DNA from: an uncultured Muribaculaceae bacterium
GTDB taxonomy: Bacteria > Bacteroidota > Bacteroidia > Bacteroidales > Muribaculaceae
NCBI GenBank assembly: GCA_910583675.1
Contig: CAJTYH010000001.1
Span: 124,001-188,000 of the forward strand
DNA length: 64,000 nt
Reading direction: 5' to 3'
The notes below the pieces were generated by a model. That model did no database searches. It was not told the DNA's origin and worked only from the letters and a program-made list of their open reading frames with translations. Position numbers and translations under genes: made by a program. Shown here one piece after another: positions 8,810 to 17,899 of the stretch. Numbering within the stretch: position 1 is the first letter of the stretch; each line of letters starts with the position of its first letter.

Positions 8810-10485
8810 GAAACAATCCAAAATCTTACTTACATATGTATCAACCTAATTTCAAAAACACTGAGCCAAGGGAGTTCGTGTTCAACGAGTACACCCGCGG
8901 ATTTGCCCAGTGTGTAGACAACAACTGGAACTATGCCGTATATGCACAGGATCCTTCGGTAAGCATCTATCAGAATGAGTACAATGCAGGATATGTGCAG
9001 GGAAAAATCCAGACCGGCCGTGTCATAAAGGCCACACGCAATAATACATGGCGATGGTATGTACTTGATGAGGGGCCGGGCGCCAATTCCGTCCAGATAC
9101 CCCCAGACGGTGTGGAGATCGCTTGTAAGGCGCTGGTGGACAATTACAACTATCTTACCGATTGGGCAGAGAAGAACATGGCCGACGAAAAGACACGCAA
9201 CATCGTGCGTCTGATGTTCCGAATGCTGGGAATCTATGAGGGGGCTGCAGACAAGGAGCCACGTCGGGAAGTGCGGTTCGATGACCTCAAACTTGCCAAC
9301 ATGGATCCCGAGGATGCACGGATGCACACCGGCGACGATCCACTCACGTTCATTGACATTTATTTCATCAACGGCCAGATGGATCTGTGGGATGCGGTAT
9401 CAAAACAGCTCGGGGTAGCCTTCAACCAACTTGAGAAGGATGACCAGGAGAAGACCCTCAAGGATGGATGCCACGACCTCAGGCTGAAGCCCGGAAGATG
9501 CTCCGGTTTTGTGAAGAGACTGGAAAACGGCGAGATCCTGTGGACGCACACAAGCTGGTGCTGCCTGTTCGCCCAGACATGTGCCATGACTTATGTTATA
9601 GGGGAGGATTTCCTCACCCAGAACACATTCTGCCCAGGTCAGTTCGGATCCAATACCGATTTCGGCTTCAACGGCCATGGCATCGGCTTCAACGAGACTA
9701 CCGAGACGTATTTCTATAACGAATCCAAGACCCTCGGCATATGGCTTACATGGCGTGCCGCTGCAGCCGAGCATTTCGCGAAGTCCATAGACGAATTCTA
9801 TGATTATTGCAAGATGGACAATACCGGCACGTATCTCAATGCATACATGATAGTGGACGCATACAGGGGCGAGTTCGGCATGATCGACATGAGCTATGCC
9901 CGCTTCGCTCTCTTCAAGAGCGACGGCACCACGCTTACAGTAAAGGATTCCACCGGATATGAACCTGATTTCCTTGACTGGGATCACCATATGGTCACCG
10001 AGACGCATGTGTTGGGGTGCAACAATCCCAGCTATAAGCGCATATGGCGTGAGCTTCAGACCATCGACGGCGCTCCAAAACGCCGTTACCAGCTCTGGCG
10101 CAATATCCCCAACGTGCTTGACATGGAGAGCGCCAAGGCGTTGGTGACATACAACGAGAGCCTGGAACCAATATCCATAGCGGGTCGCTGGGATAAGAAC
10201 TACGGCACCTCTGAGTTCATTCGCTACCAACCACACGGATCGATAGATGCCAAGGCTTTCGGCACCGAGGAGATAAAGGAAGTTCTTGCCAACCTTTCGA
10301 TGAAGCCTTCCAAGGAGGGCACAAAGACATCCTTCTGGATGAAGTTCGGAAGTCCTTATATAGACGGCACGCCGTTCATCTGGTCTGAGTCACGTTGGGC
10401 GCAATTCAAACAGCCCGAGGAGATAGACTGCATCCCCGATGCCATAGACGGACGATGGAACCGTGTGAAGATGTTCATGGAATAA
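8806..10485 (+). CDS. Phospholipase-B-like (PLBD family) Ntn hydrolase, first of a tandem pair
   Basis: 559 residues. I recognise the phospholipase B-like family (lysosomal PLBD1/PLBD2, Dictyostelium PLB), Ntn hydrolases that free an internal Cys by self-cleavage and cut amide or ester bonds. Seen: candidate nucleophile C232 in RCSGF (HCSAL in relatives), H248 and W251 in THTSW, NTGTYLNAYMIVD at about 339-351 (GTYNNQYMVLD in relatives), GSIDAKA in the C-terminal third and PFIWSES near the end. Unlike the lysosomal enzymes no signal peptide is visible, so it is predicted cytoplasmic. The ATG at 8806 overlaps the MFS stop; the ATG at 8836 aligns with the start of the downstream paralogue and may be the true start. 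The substrate is unknown: phospholipid, N-acyl amino acid or another conjugate. Confidence 0.8.
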   Translation: MRNNPKSYLHMYQPNFKNTEPREFVFNEYTRGFAQCVDNNWNYAVYAQDPSVSIYQNEYNAGYVQGKIQTGRVIKATRNNTWRWYVLDEGPGANSVQIPPDGVEIACKALVDNYNYLTDWAEKNMADEKTRNIVRLMFRMLGIYEGAADKEPRREVRFDDLKLANMDPEDARMHTGDDPLTFIDIYFINGQMDLWDAVSKQLGVAFNQLEKDDQEKTLKDGCHDLRLKPGRCSGFVKRLENGEILWTHTSWCCLFAQTCAMTYVIGEDFLTQNTFCPGQFGSNTDFGFNGHGIGFNETTETYFYNESKTLGIWLTWRAAAAEHFAKSIDEFYDYCKMDNTGTYLNAYMIVDAYRGEFGMIDMSYARFALFKSDGTTLTVKDSTGYEPDFLDWDHHMVTETHVLGCNNPSYKRIWRELQTIDGAPKRRYQLWRNIPNVLDMESAKALVTYNESLEPISIAGRWDKNYGTSEFIRYQPHGSIDAKAFGTEEIKEVLANLSMKPSKEGTKTSFWMKFGSPYIDGTPFIWSESRWAQFKQPEEIDCIPDAIDGRWNRVKMFME

Positions 10486-10539
10486 TGTGGCCTATACCAC
10501 TATATTATATTCTGATATTAAATTTTTAAAATATGAATC

Positions 10540-12171
10540 ATGGCTACATATAATCCTGAATTCAAAAACACCCGACCCACGCAGTTCGTACTTGACGAGT
10601 ACACCTGTGGCTTCGCACAGTGCGTGGACAACAACTGGAACTATGCCATTTATGCACAGAATCCCAATGTTAGCATCTATCAGAACGAATACAATGCGGG
10701 ATACGTGCAAGGGAAAGTGCAGACCGGTGAGATGATACTCGCCACACGCGACAATTCCTGGCGCAATTTCCTTGTGGGAGCCACTCCCCAGGACGCTATC
10801 TCCATAGAGGTCAAGCCCGAATATCTCACTGCCTCGGCAGAGACACTGGTGCAGAACTACGGCTATCTCTATGACTGGGCTCTCCAGCGCAAGGACGATC
10901 CCATGGTGGAAAAGATAATCCGCCTCATGTTCCGTCAGCTCGGCATATACGAGGGGGCTGTGGGAGCTGTTCCGCGCGGTTCCGTGTCATACGTGGATCT
11001 GGCTTTAAGTTCTTTCACCCCGGAACAGAGCCGTCTCGGATATGGGAAGGATCCTCTTACTTTCCTTGATGTGATATTCATCAACTCCCAGTATGACCTG
11101 TTTGATTGCATCGGCGACAAGATCGGCCTTGTCATGGGCTACGGCACGGCTCATAAGTCCACATCCAAGGATCGCCCCGACCACTGTACCTCATTTACCA
11201 AGATGATGCCTGACGGCAACGTGTTCTGGACGCACAATTCATGGTGTTGCTTCTGGGCACAGTCGTGTGCGGTCACATACTGCATCGGGGAGGACTTCGT
11301 CACGCAGAATGCCAATTGTCCCGGGCAGTTCGGCTCGAATACCGATTTCGGTTTCAATGGCAATGGCATCGGCTTCAACGAGACCACCCATGTGGATCTC
11401 TACGACAAGACCAAGGTGCTCGGTGTGTGGCTCACATACCGCTCGGCAGCGGCTGAGCAGTTCGCACGCAATATCCGGGAATTCTACGAGTATTGCAAGC
11501 TGGACAACACCGGCACATATCTTAACGGATATCATATCATAGATGCCAATACCGGTGAGATAGGTCTGCTTGACATGAGCTACAACCGCTTCGTACTCTT
11601 CGTTTGCGACGGAAAGGAGATCAAAATGACAGATTCCACCGGTTATGAGCCGAATCATCTTGACTACGATCATCACCTCATATCACCGACGCATATCTTC
11701 GGTGTCAACCAGCCGGTTTCATGGTGGGTGGGCTATGAGCTGGAGAGCATGAACCTCCGTCCGATGAGGCGCAACCAGTTGTGGGCACGCATTGACACGG
11801 TCAAGGACATTGACACGGCCAAGGATCTGATCACTTATACCGAGGATCGCGAGCCGTTGTCGGTATACGGTAGGTGGGATCTGGGCTACGGCACCACTGA
11901 AATGCCGCGAGTGCGTCCCGACGGCTCCGTGGATGCCAAGGCTTTTTCTGCCGAACTGATCCGTGAGGTGCTTTCCACCCTCTCGCGCAAGCCTTCGATT
12001 GATGGAACCAAGACCTCTTTCTGGATGAAATACGGCACGGCGCACGTGCGGCAGCTTCCATTCATATGGAGCCAGTCGCAGTTCGCTTCCATGAAGATGC
12101 CCGAGGAGCAGGATTTTGTACCGGATGCCCTTGACGGACGTTGGAACCGTGTGAAGATGTTCATGGAGTAA
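10540..12171 (+). CDS. Phospholipase-B-like (PLBD family) Ntn hydrolase, second of a tandem pair
   Basis: 543 residues, clearly homologous along its whole length to the preceding protein, with shared blocks such as GFAQCVDNNWNYA, SIYQNEYNAGYVQGK and CPGQFGSNTDFGFNG. The candidate nucleophile is C216 in DHCTSF, which is even closer to the family's HCSAL; H232 and W235 follow in THNSW. GTYLNGYHIID, GSVDAKA and PFIWSQS mark the remaining family motifs. No signal peptide is visible, so it is predicted cytoplasmic. It begins 54 bp after the first copy, in the same operon. Divergence in the segment before the nucleophile and in the C-terminal third suggests different substrate preference rather than a recent duplication (inference). 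Confidence 0.8.
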   Translation: MATYNPEFKNTRPTQFVLDEYTCGFAQCVDNNWNYAIYAQNPNVSIYQNEYNAGYVQGKVQTGEMILATRDNSWRNFLVGATPQDAISIEVKPEYLTASAETLVQNYGYLYDWALQRKDDPMVEKIIRLMFRQLGIYEGAVGAVPRGSVSYVDLALSSFTPEQSRLGYGKDPLTFLDVIFINSQYDLFDCIGDKIGLVMGYGTAHKSTSKDRPDHCTSFTKMMPDGNVFWTHNSWCCFWAQSCAVTYCIGEDFVTQNANCPGQFGSNTDFGFNGNGIGFNETTHVDLYDKTKVLGVWLTYRSAAAEQFARNIREFYEYCKLDNTGTYLNGYHIIDANTGEIGLLDMSYNRFVLFVCDGKEIKMTDSTGYEPNHLDYDHHLISPTHIFGVNQPVSWWVGYELESMNLRPMRRNQLWARIDTVKDIDTAKDLITYTEDREPLSVYGRWDLGYGTTEMPRVRPDGSVDAKAFSAELIREVLSTLSRKPSIDGTKTSFWMKYGTAHVRQLPFIWSQSQFASMKMPEEQDFVPDALDGRWNRVKMFME

Positions 12172-12191
12172 TCTTTCAATCGGCATGCCAT

Positions 12192-12237
12192 GACCGGCAC
12201 AGGCGATCCGTTTCACGATGTGATCCCTGTGCCGGTC
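12192..12237 (+). terminator. Hairpin closing the porin/MFS/PLB-like operon
   Basis: A perfect 12-bp GC-rich stem (12192-12203 with 12226-12237), 20 bp after the stop codon. It lacks a good T-run, so it may be a processing or stability hairpin rather than a strong terminator. Confidence 0.5.
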
Positions 12238-12257
12238 GTTGCATATAATGCGCCTTA

Positions 12258-12287
12258 TTGTCTTTTGGTAGATTATCATTAAATTTG
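12258..12287 (+). promoter_or_regulatory. Promoter of the MscS-type channel gene
   Basis: TTG at 12258-12260 and TAAATTTG at 12280-12287 give a Bacteroidetes promoter. The in-frame GTG at 12287 lies at the end of the -7 element, so it cannot be the start and the ATG at 12311 is preferred. Confidence 0.55.
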
Positions 12288-12310
12288 TGAGGAAATTTTG
12301 CCTGAACGTC

Positions 12311-13519
12311 ATGTTTGAACAGATAAGAGCTTTTCTCACTGAAAACATAACCAGTCCCGGGGCGGAATCCCTGATTGCACTTGCCATTCTGGCAGGGATA
12401 ACGCTGGTTTCGGTAATAGCATATTATGCCGCGAAAGGTGCACTGTGGCTTCTGGAGCGTGCCGTCATGCGCACTCCTACCGAATGGGACGACGACATCA
12501 TCAATTCGCGTTTCACAAGGGCGGTCAGCCAACTGGCACCCGCGCTTATGGTCAGCTGGCTGCTTCCGCGGTTCTTCGGCAGCGATCCCGGCCGTGTGCA
12601 TTGGCTGGACGTGCTCACTTCGTTCTATATCCTTTGGGCGATAGTGCGCATAATGATGATATTCATAGACAACCTCTATGCTGGTCTGGCGCGGCGCGAC
12701 ACCACCCGTCCCTATGCCATAAAGGGGGTGTTCCAGATGTTCAAGCTCGTCTTTGTGGGGATAGGGGTGATCATAGCCGTAAGCGAGCTTATAGGTAAGA
12801 CTCCTTTGGCCATACTCGGTGCCTTGGGTGCCGCGGCCACGGTGCTGATGTTGGTCTTCAAGGACACGATTCTCGGGTTGGTGGCAAGTGTGCAGCTCAC
12901 GGCCAATAAGATGGTGGAGCCGGGCGACTGGATAAAATGCCCGGGACATAATGCCAACGGCGTGGTGGAGGATGTATCACTCACGACAGTGAAAGTCAGG
13001 AACTTTGACAATACTGTAACTACGGTTCCTCCTTATAGCCTCGTCTCCGAGTCGTTTCAGAATTATCAGGCGATGGTCAACTCTGCCGGTCGGCGGGTTA
13101 GCCGAGCCTTTTATCTGGATGCCAATACTGTGCGTTTCTGCAGTGGGGAAGAGGTCGCGTCCCTGCAAGCCGAGGGGTTCATCGAGGATGCAGACCTTGA
13201 GGGGGAGGACAGGCCGGTGAACCTGAAACTGTTCAGGCTTTATATGGAACGCTATCTCCGCAACGATCAGCGAGTCAACTCAGATCTCACCCTTATGATC
13301 CGGCAGCTTGACCCGACACCGTCAGGGCTTCCGATAGAGCTTTATTTCTTCACCCGCACCACACAATGGGTGGAGTTCGAGCATACCCAGAGCGACATCT
13401 TCAACCATCTTTACGCTACGATCGGTCGTTTCGGGCTGAAAGTGTTCCAGTCTCCCGCCGGTTCCGACCTGCTTGGCATGGCGGCGGCATCCTCTTCGCC
13501 TCAGGTATTGAACAGCTGA
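12311..13519 (+). CDS. MscS-family mechanosensitive channel, YbdG-like
   Basis: 402 residues. Four to five hydrophobic segments lie in the first ~190 residues. The pore-lining helix is Gly/Ala-rich (GALGAAATVLMLVFKDTILG) and is followed by the MscS beta domain (VEPGDWIKCPGHNANGVVEDV, then KVRNFDNTVTTVPPYSLVSE). The long C-terminal domain, with an insertion after the beta domain, resembles E. coli YbdG rather than small MscS. Such channels release solutes on hypo-osmotic shock. The ATG at 12311 was chosen because the only upstream in-frame start lies in the promoter. It has its own promoter and is separated from the PLB-like genes by a hairpin. Confidence 0.9.
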   Translation: MFEQIRAFLTENITSPGAESLIALAILAGITLVSVIAYYAAKGALWLLERAVMRTPTEWDDDIINSRFTRAVSQLAPALMVSWLLPRFFGSDPGRVHWLDVLTSFYILWAIVRIMMIFIDNLYAGLARRDTTRPYAIKGVFQMFKLVFVGIGVIIAVSELIGKTPLAILGALGAAATVLMLVFKDTILGLVASVQLTANKMVEPGDWIKCPGHNANGVVEDVSLTTVKVRNFDNTVTTVPPYSLVSESFQNYQAMVNSAGRRVSRAFYLDANTVRFCSGEEVASLQAEGFIEDADLEGEDRPVNLKLFRLYMERYLRNDQRVNSDLTLMIRQLDPTPSGLPIELYFFTRTTQWVEFEHTQSDIFNHLYATIGRFGLKVFQSPAGSDLLGMAAASSSPQVLNS

Positions 13520-13560
13520 GCGTCCTTGCCCGTTAACATTAGAAAAGGGATGTTTGCACT

Positions 13561-14226
13561 ATGTTCAAGGATCTAAAGGCCATAAAGGGTAAATATTACA
13601 TACAGCGTCTCATAGACGAGGGGGAACATGAACACCAGGATTTCAAGTTCCAGGTTTCCGACGTGCACAAGATCGCGCACTCCCTCTCTGCTTTTGCCAA
13701 CAACGACGGAGGGAGGCTGTTGGTGGGTGTCAAGGACAATGGCACGATAGCCGGCTTGCGTTCCGAGGAGGATCTCTACGTGCTTGAATTCGCGGCACAG
13801 CTTTACTGCCGTCCCGCCGTAGAGCTGGAGATGACGACTTTCCTGTGCGAAGGGGGAGCTGTGGTGCTACGTGCCGTCATACCCCGGGCACAGGAGCGTC
13901 CCGTGCGTTGTCGTGAGGCATCGGGTATCTGGCAGGCATATTATCGCGTGGCTGATGAGAACATCGTGGCGCATCCGCTGATGGTGCGGGCTTGGGAACG
14001 TTCCGCCTCAGGGATGGAAGGGGAACTCTTGTCCGTTTCCGAGCCTGAAAGTGCGATGTTGCGTCATCTTTCCACTGTCCAAGGTGCCACGCCTGAAGAT
14101 CTTATGCGTGCCGTGCGCCTCTCACTACGTTCGACCGAGAATCTTATAGTCCGGCTGGCAGCCATGGGGCTTGTCACATTCCGTCATACCCCTTCCGGAT
14201 TCGTCATGGCATTGAATGTGGATTAG
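13561..14226 (+). CDS. AlbA_2 (Schlafen-like) domain protein with a C-terminal winged helix
   Basis: 221 residues. Residues ~15-140 match the AlbA_2 putative DNA-binding domain: HQDFKFQVSD at the start, then LSAFANNDGGRLLVGVKDNGTIAGL, the usual AN..GG...GV.D.G..G signature. The last ~70 residues look like a winged helix (LRHLSTVQGATPEDLMRAVRLSLRSTENLIVRLAAMGLV). These proteins are often called putative transcriptional regulators, but their biochemical role is poorly defined. It starts 41 bp after the channel gene and is probably co-transcribed. It is shorter than typical AlbA_2 regulators of 400-500 residues, because the middle ATP-binding part is missing. Confidence 0.75.
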   Translation: MFKDLKAIKGKYYIQRLIDEGEHEHQDFKFQVSDVHKIAHSLSAFANNDGGRLLVGVKDNGTIAGLRSEEDLYVLEFAAQLYCRPAVELEMTTFLCEGGAVVLRAVIPRAQERPVRCREASGIWQAYYRVADENIVAHPLMVRAWERSASGMEGELLSVSEPESAMLRHLSTVQGATPEDLMRAVRLSLRSTENLIVRLAAMGLVTFRHTPSGFVMALNVD

Positions 14227-14269
14227 CATTATTTAACAGGTGTTTAATGCGTTAATCATATTTTAACCA

Positions 14270-14277
14270 TAACTTTG
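14270..14277 (+). promoter_or_regulatory. -7 element of the lipoprotein gene at 14370
   Basis: TAACTTTG, exact match to the -7 consensus, 93 bp before the chosen ATG. The same element would also serve the TonB-dependent receptor and DUF4249 genes downstream. Confidence 0.55.
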
Positions 14278-14369
14278 CAAAAATAAAAACACATTGGCGG
14301 TTCGTATGTGTTTCTTTGTTGAAGAACATACAAATTGCATGCACACAATCATTACCACTTTTTTTGATT

Positions 14370-15800
14370 ATGAAAGTTATCAAGTATTTAGTGAACGGCG
14401 TCACGGCAGTGGCACTGGCATGTTCCTTTGCGGCATGTGGCGGCGATGACGAGGATGAACCCGACGGAGGAGAGAGTGGGGGAAACAATGGGGATGAACC
14501 CGGTTGGGTCGATCCTAATCCCGGCACAGGCACCGTATTTACCGATGAAGAGGCAAAGGATTACCTTGAGGCCACGGCCAACATGGTGATGGATCAGTTC
14601 CGTCCCGACGACCAGCGGCAGCTCGTGGATCTCGCAGCAGGTTTCTGTGAGGAATATAAGGGCTTCGGACTGGATGGTTATGAGGATGACGACGATGACG
14701 AATGGAGCGCTCCCGTCCGTAAGGCGCGTGACAGCCGTGGCCTGATGTCGTTCTTCCGCACTGTACATGCTTCATTGTCTTCCGGGAATTTCATGGATCT
14801 TTCGCGTGCAGCCGAGGATGTGATCCGTTTCAGCGATTTCACAGGCATATATGAGCCGGATATGAAGCGTGAGCTGTTCTGTTACACCGGTAAAAGTTCC
14901 GATCTTGTAGTGAAGTTCTATCATGGCGGCACACCCTGCGAGATGAAGGTGTCGCGCGTGGGCAATGGCTCATGGAGCGTGGATCTGACGGACGTTTCGG
15001 ACGGGGAGGTATCTTCTGTCGAAGTGCCCGACAATCTCCGTTTCTCCCTTACCGAAGGTGGCCGTGAACTGCTTGCAGGTACGGTTGAGACCCGTTGGGA
15101 TGTAAATGCCATTAAGGTAAAGGCCGACGTAACGGTGATGAACATACGTGCCACGGTAGATTTCAATGCCGGCAATTCAGAAGCCGTGTCGCATCAGGCG
15201 CTGTATGTAAACGGCAGCCTTCTCCAGACCTCGGACGCCACGGTGAAAGGGCGTGACATGGTCAATCCCGACAAGGTGGCCGATCTCTTTGACGAGATAG
15301 TGGACAGATGGGAATACGCTCCAGGCCAGTTCTTTGAGGATACCTATTATGAGTTCAATCCGAAAAAGGCTTCCGACATGTTCCGTAGCGGAGATGCAAC
15401 CACCACATTGCTCGGTCGCATGAGAGTGGCGACCTCCATCAGTAATAGCAAGGATTTCCTTGACCTGGAGACATATTTCGACGAGTATGACTTTGACGGA
15501 GATGAAAACGCCGCCAAGCGTGCATGTCAACAGGCATGTGAGACGCTGACGAATTCCGCTCCCACATATCTCTATCTTGACGGAAGCGGCAAGGCTACGG
15601 CTCAGTTGAAATGGCAGCCTCGTTTCAAAGACTATGGCTTTGGTTATTGGGAATGGGAACCTGAAGGCGTGATAGAGTTTGCAGACGGTTCCAAGTACAG
15701 CGTGGAGGAATACGCCGTCAACGGTTTCGCCAACGTGCAGAGCCGCATCGGCAGCCTCGTCGGGGCTTACGTGGGTCTTTGGAACGCCGCTTTCAAATAA
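14370..15800 (+). CDS. Large exported lipoprotein of unknown function
   Basis: 476 residues. The ATG at 14370 gives a basic N-terminus, a hydrophobic stretch and the lipobox SFAAC, then a Gly/Asp/Glu-rich linker (about residues 22-50) typical of surface-exposed Bacteroidetes lipoproteins; the upstream in-frame start at 14316 only adds an unlikely extension. An acidic run of Asp lies near residue 105. The rest mixes helices with a beta-rich middle part, and no family could be recognised. The stop codon is only 4 bp before the likely start of the TonB-dependent receptor, so the two are probably co-transcribed and may cooperate at the cell surface. Confidence 0.8.
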   Translation: MKVIKYLVNGVTAVALACSFAACGGDDEDEPDGGESGGNNGDEPGWVDPNPGTGTVFTDEEAKDYLEATANMVMDQFRPDDQRQLVDLAAGFCEEYKGFGLDGYEDDDDDEWSAPVRKARDSRGLMSFFRTVHASLSSGNFMDLSRAAEDVIRFSDFTGIYEPDMKRELFCYTGKSSDLVVKFYHGGTPCEMKVSRVGNGSWSVDLTDVSDGEVSSVEVPDNLRFSLTEGGRELLAGTVETRWDVNAIKVKADVTVMNIRATVDFNAGNSEAVSHQALYVNGSLLQTSDATVKGRDMVNPDKVADLFDEIVDRWEYAPGQFFEDTYYEFNPKKASDMFRSGDATTTLLGRMRVATSISNSKDFLDLETYFDEYDFDGDENAAKRACQQACETLTNSAPTYLYLDGSGKATAQLKWQPRFKDYGFGYWEWEPEGVIEFADGSKYSVEEYAVNGFANVQSRIGSLVGAYVGLWNAAFK

Positions 15801-15804
15801 GCAA

Positions 15805-17889
15805 TTGTCTATCGGACTAATAAATAATCTCGTATGCGTGATCATCCTGGCAGCCGGTATGCTGCAGGGTGGTCACGTTTCTGCACATTCCATGCCGGTT
15901 GCCGCGGCAGCGCCTTTGGAGGAGATGGCAGACACCGTTTCGCTTGGTGAGGTGAGAGTAACAGCCTCTCCATCCAGACGGCCGCGTATAGCCTCCGACG
16001 GATCGGTATCCTTTACTAAGGAGGCTCTGGGATCCGCACCACGCGCTTTCGGGGAAGCGGATCCGCTGAGGTTCGTTTCGCTTTTGCCCGGTGTCACGTC
16101 GGCAAGCGATTATTCTTCAGGTGCGTCGGTAGACGGTATGGACTATTCCCAGAATCTCTACAGGCTTAACGGTATCCCCGTTCATTTCCCATATCATTTC
16201 GGCGGGATTTTTTCGGTGTTCTCCCCATCGCTTTACCGTTCGGCCAGACTATACAAGAGCATAAAGCCGGTAAGTGAAAGCTGCACTTTGGGCGGTGTCG
16301 TGTCGCTTGATTCGGCGGTTGAGCCGGCCGACACCCTTTCCGGGGAAGTCAATGCGGGAATGATTGCCTCCTCGGCTTCTGTCGCCATGCCGCTGTCAAA
16401 GCATTTTTCCCTGGCAGCTTCCGGTCGTATCAGTTATGTTGATGCCCTGTATTCACCCCTGTTGAGATCCGGGAGCACTCAGGCATCATACAGTCTTGCC
16501 GATTGCGACCTTACAGCTAACTGGCGTATTTCGTCGAAGGATATGATGCGGGCGACGGTGCACTACAATGCAGACCGGGTGGAGTATACCGATCTCAGTT
16601 ATTCACTCACCACCGCCTTGAAGTGGCACAATCTTGCGGCAGGAGTGGAATGGGATCATTCCACGGACTGTTTTGATGTAATAAATACTTTCTATTATAC
16701 CCGTTTCCATAATTTGCTGAGACTGGACATGGAGCAGATCTCGCTTGATGCCCCTACTGGGATCAACGAGGTCGGCGCACGAGGTGAGTTCAGTTTCGCA
16801 TCCCTCCCTTCCGGCTGGAGCCTGGATGCCGGCTATTCCCTTAGGTTTTACAGTGTCACTCCTCAATGGGTGACCATGAACGGTATCGGGCAGGATGTGG
16901 AGAACCGGCGAGGCCGGATGCACTCATTGGAGGGATCTGTCAATGGTGAGGTCTCGTATGACTTTCCCGGGCGGTGGAGAGCTACGGCGGGGATCGCCAT
17001 GAATACGTTCGCCGGTACGGGAGGCTATGCCCGTATTCATCCCGATCCTTCCCTGTCGCTCACGCACATGTGGGATAGGGGAGCACTCACGTTCCATGCC
17101 GGACGCTATCACCAGTACCTACATCAGGTGGGATTCTCGGACATAGGCATGTCCTCCAACTTCAAGATCGCATCCTCGCACGGGATTCCCCCGCAGGAGA
17201 GCATAGCATTGGCACTTAACGGTTCTTTCAGGCCGTATGGCTTCCTGTCGTTGGATTTCGACGTGTACTACAAGACGGTTAGGCATCAGCCGGAATACCT
17301 TGGAGCGGTGCTTGATATCCTTGATGCCGGTTATCGTGCCGAGGATTACATACTTTCGACACGCGGCCATAATGTGGGAGGAAGCCTCTCGGCGAGGTTG
17401 GAGACAGGTGCCGTCACGGCCATGGCCTCTTACGCATATTGCCATACTCGCCGCCGCATGAGGGGTGAGCCGCATGCATTCAGCGCATCGAATGAGTTGC
17501 GTCATAACGCCACGGCATGGGCTGCGTGGGCGATCTCACCACGGTGGCATGTGAGTGCCACTTTCACCCTTGCTTCCGGGCGCCCCTATACGCCGGTGAC
17601 GGCCATATATTTCATCGGTGAGCGGCTTATGATGGAATATGGTGCGCGTAATTCCGCGCGTCTGCCGATGTATCACCGTCTTGATCTTGGCGCGTCATAT
17701 CGTTTTTCAACGCGGGGTCGTTTCCCTCTGAGGCATGAAGTCAATCTGTCGGTGATAAATGTATACGGAAGATCAAATGTGGAGATGAGAACCTTTACGG
17801 TAAATACGGTAACGGGAATATATTCGCGCCGCGACATAAGTTCCCTATACCGTTTTCTTCCGTCGTTGAGTTATACGGTAAGTTTTTGA
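15805..17889 (+). CDS. TonB-dependent outer-membrane receptor (short type, partner of a DUF4249 lipoprotein)
   Basis: About 694 residues. An N-terminal hydrophobic signal is followed by a TonB-box-like segment (DTVSLGEVRVTAS) and a plug domain (about residues 65-165, with LRFVSLLPGV and YRLNGIPVHFPYHFGG). A beta-barrel runs to the terminal Phe (SYTVSF). It lacks the carboxypeptidase-regulatory-like domain that precedes the plug in SusC proteins. The reading frame opens before the stop of the upstream gene but no good ATG is available. TTG at 15805 (4 bp after that stop) gives a sensible signal peptide; GTG at 15838 is the alternative. The next gene encodes the DUF4249 lipoprotein usually paired with such receptors. 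Substrate unknown. Confidence 0.85.
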   Translation: MSIGLINNLVCVIILAAGMLQGGHVSAHSMPVAAAAPLEEMADTVSLGEVRVTASPSRRPRIASDGSVSFTKEALGSAPRAFGEADPLRFVSLLPGVTSASDYSSGASVDGMDYSQNLYRLNGIPVHFPYHFGGIFSVFSPSLYRSARLYKSIKPVSESCTLGGVVSLDSAVEPADTLSGEVNAGMIASSASVAMPLSKHFSLAASGRISYVDALYSPLLRSGSTQASYSLADCDLTANWRISSKDMMRATVHYNADRVEYTDLSYSLTTALKWHNLAAGVEWDHSTDCFDVINTFYYTRFHNLLRLDMEQISLDAPTGINEVGARGEFSFASLPSGWSLDAGYSLRFYSVTPQWVTMNGIGQDVENRRGRMHSLEGSVNGEVSYDFPGRWRATAGIAMNTFAGTGGYARIHPDPSLSLTHMWDRGALTFHAGRYHQYLHQVGFSDIGMSSNFKIASSHGIPPQESIALALNGSFRPYGFLSLDFDVYYKTVRHQPEYLGAVLDILDAGYRAEDYILSTRGHNVGGSLSARLETGAVTAMASYAYCHTRRRMRGEPHAFSASNELRHNATAWAAWAISPRWHVSATFTLASGRPYTPVTAIYFIGERLMMEYGARNSARLPMYHRLDLGASYRFSTRGRFPLRHEVNLSVINVYGRSNVEMRTFTVNTVTGIYSRRDISSLYRFLPSLSYTVSF

Positions 17890-17899
17890 ACAGTTGATT

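Noticed and set aside
12287..12310. GTG start of the channel gene at 12287
   Set aside because: It overlaps the -7 element TAAATTTG, so the transcript would begin after it; the ATG at 12311 is used.
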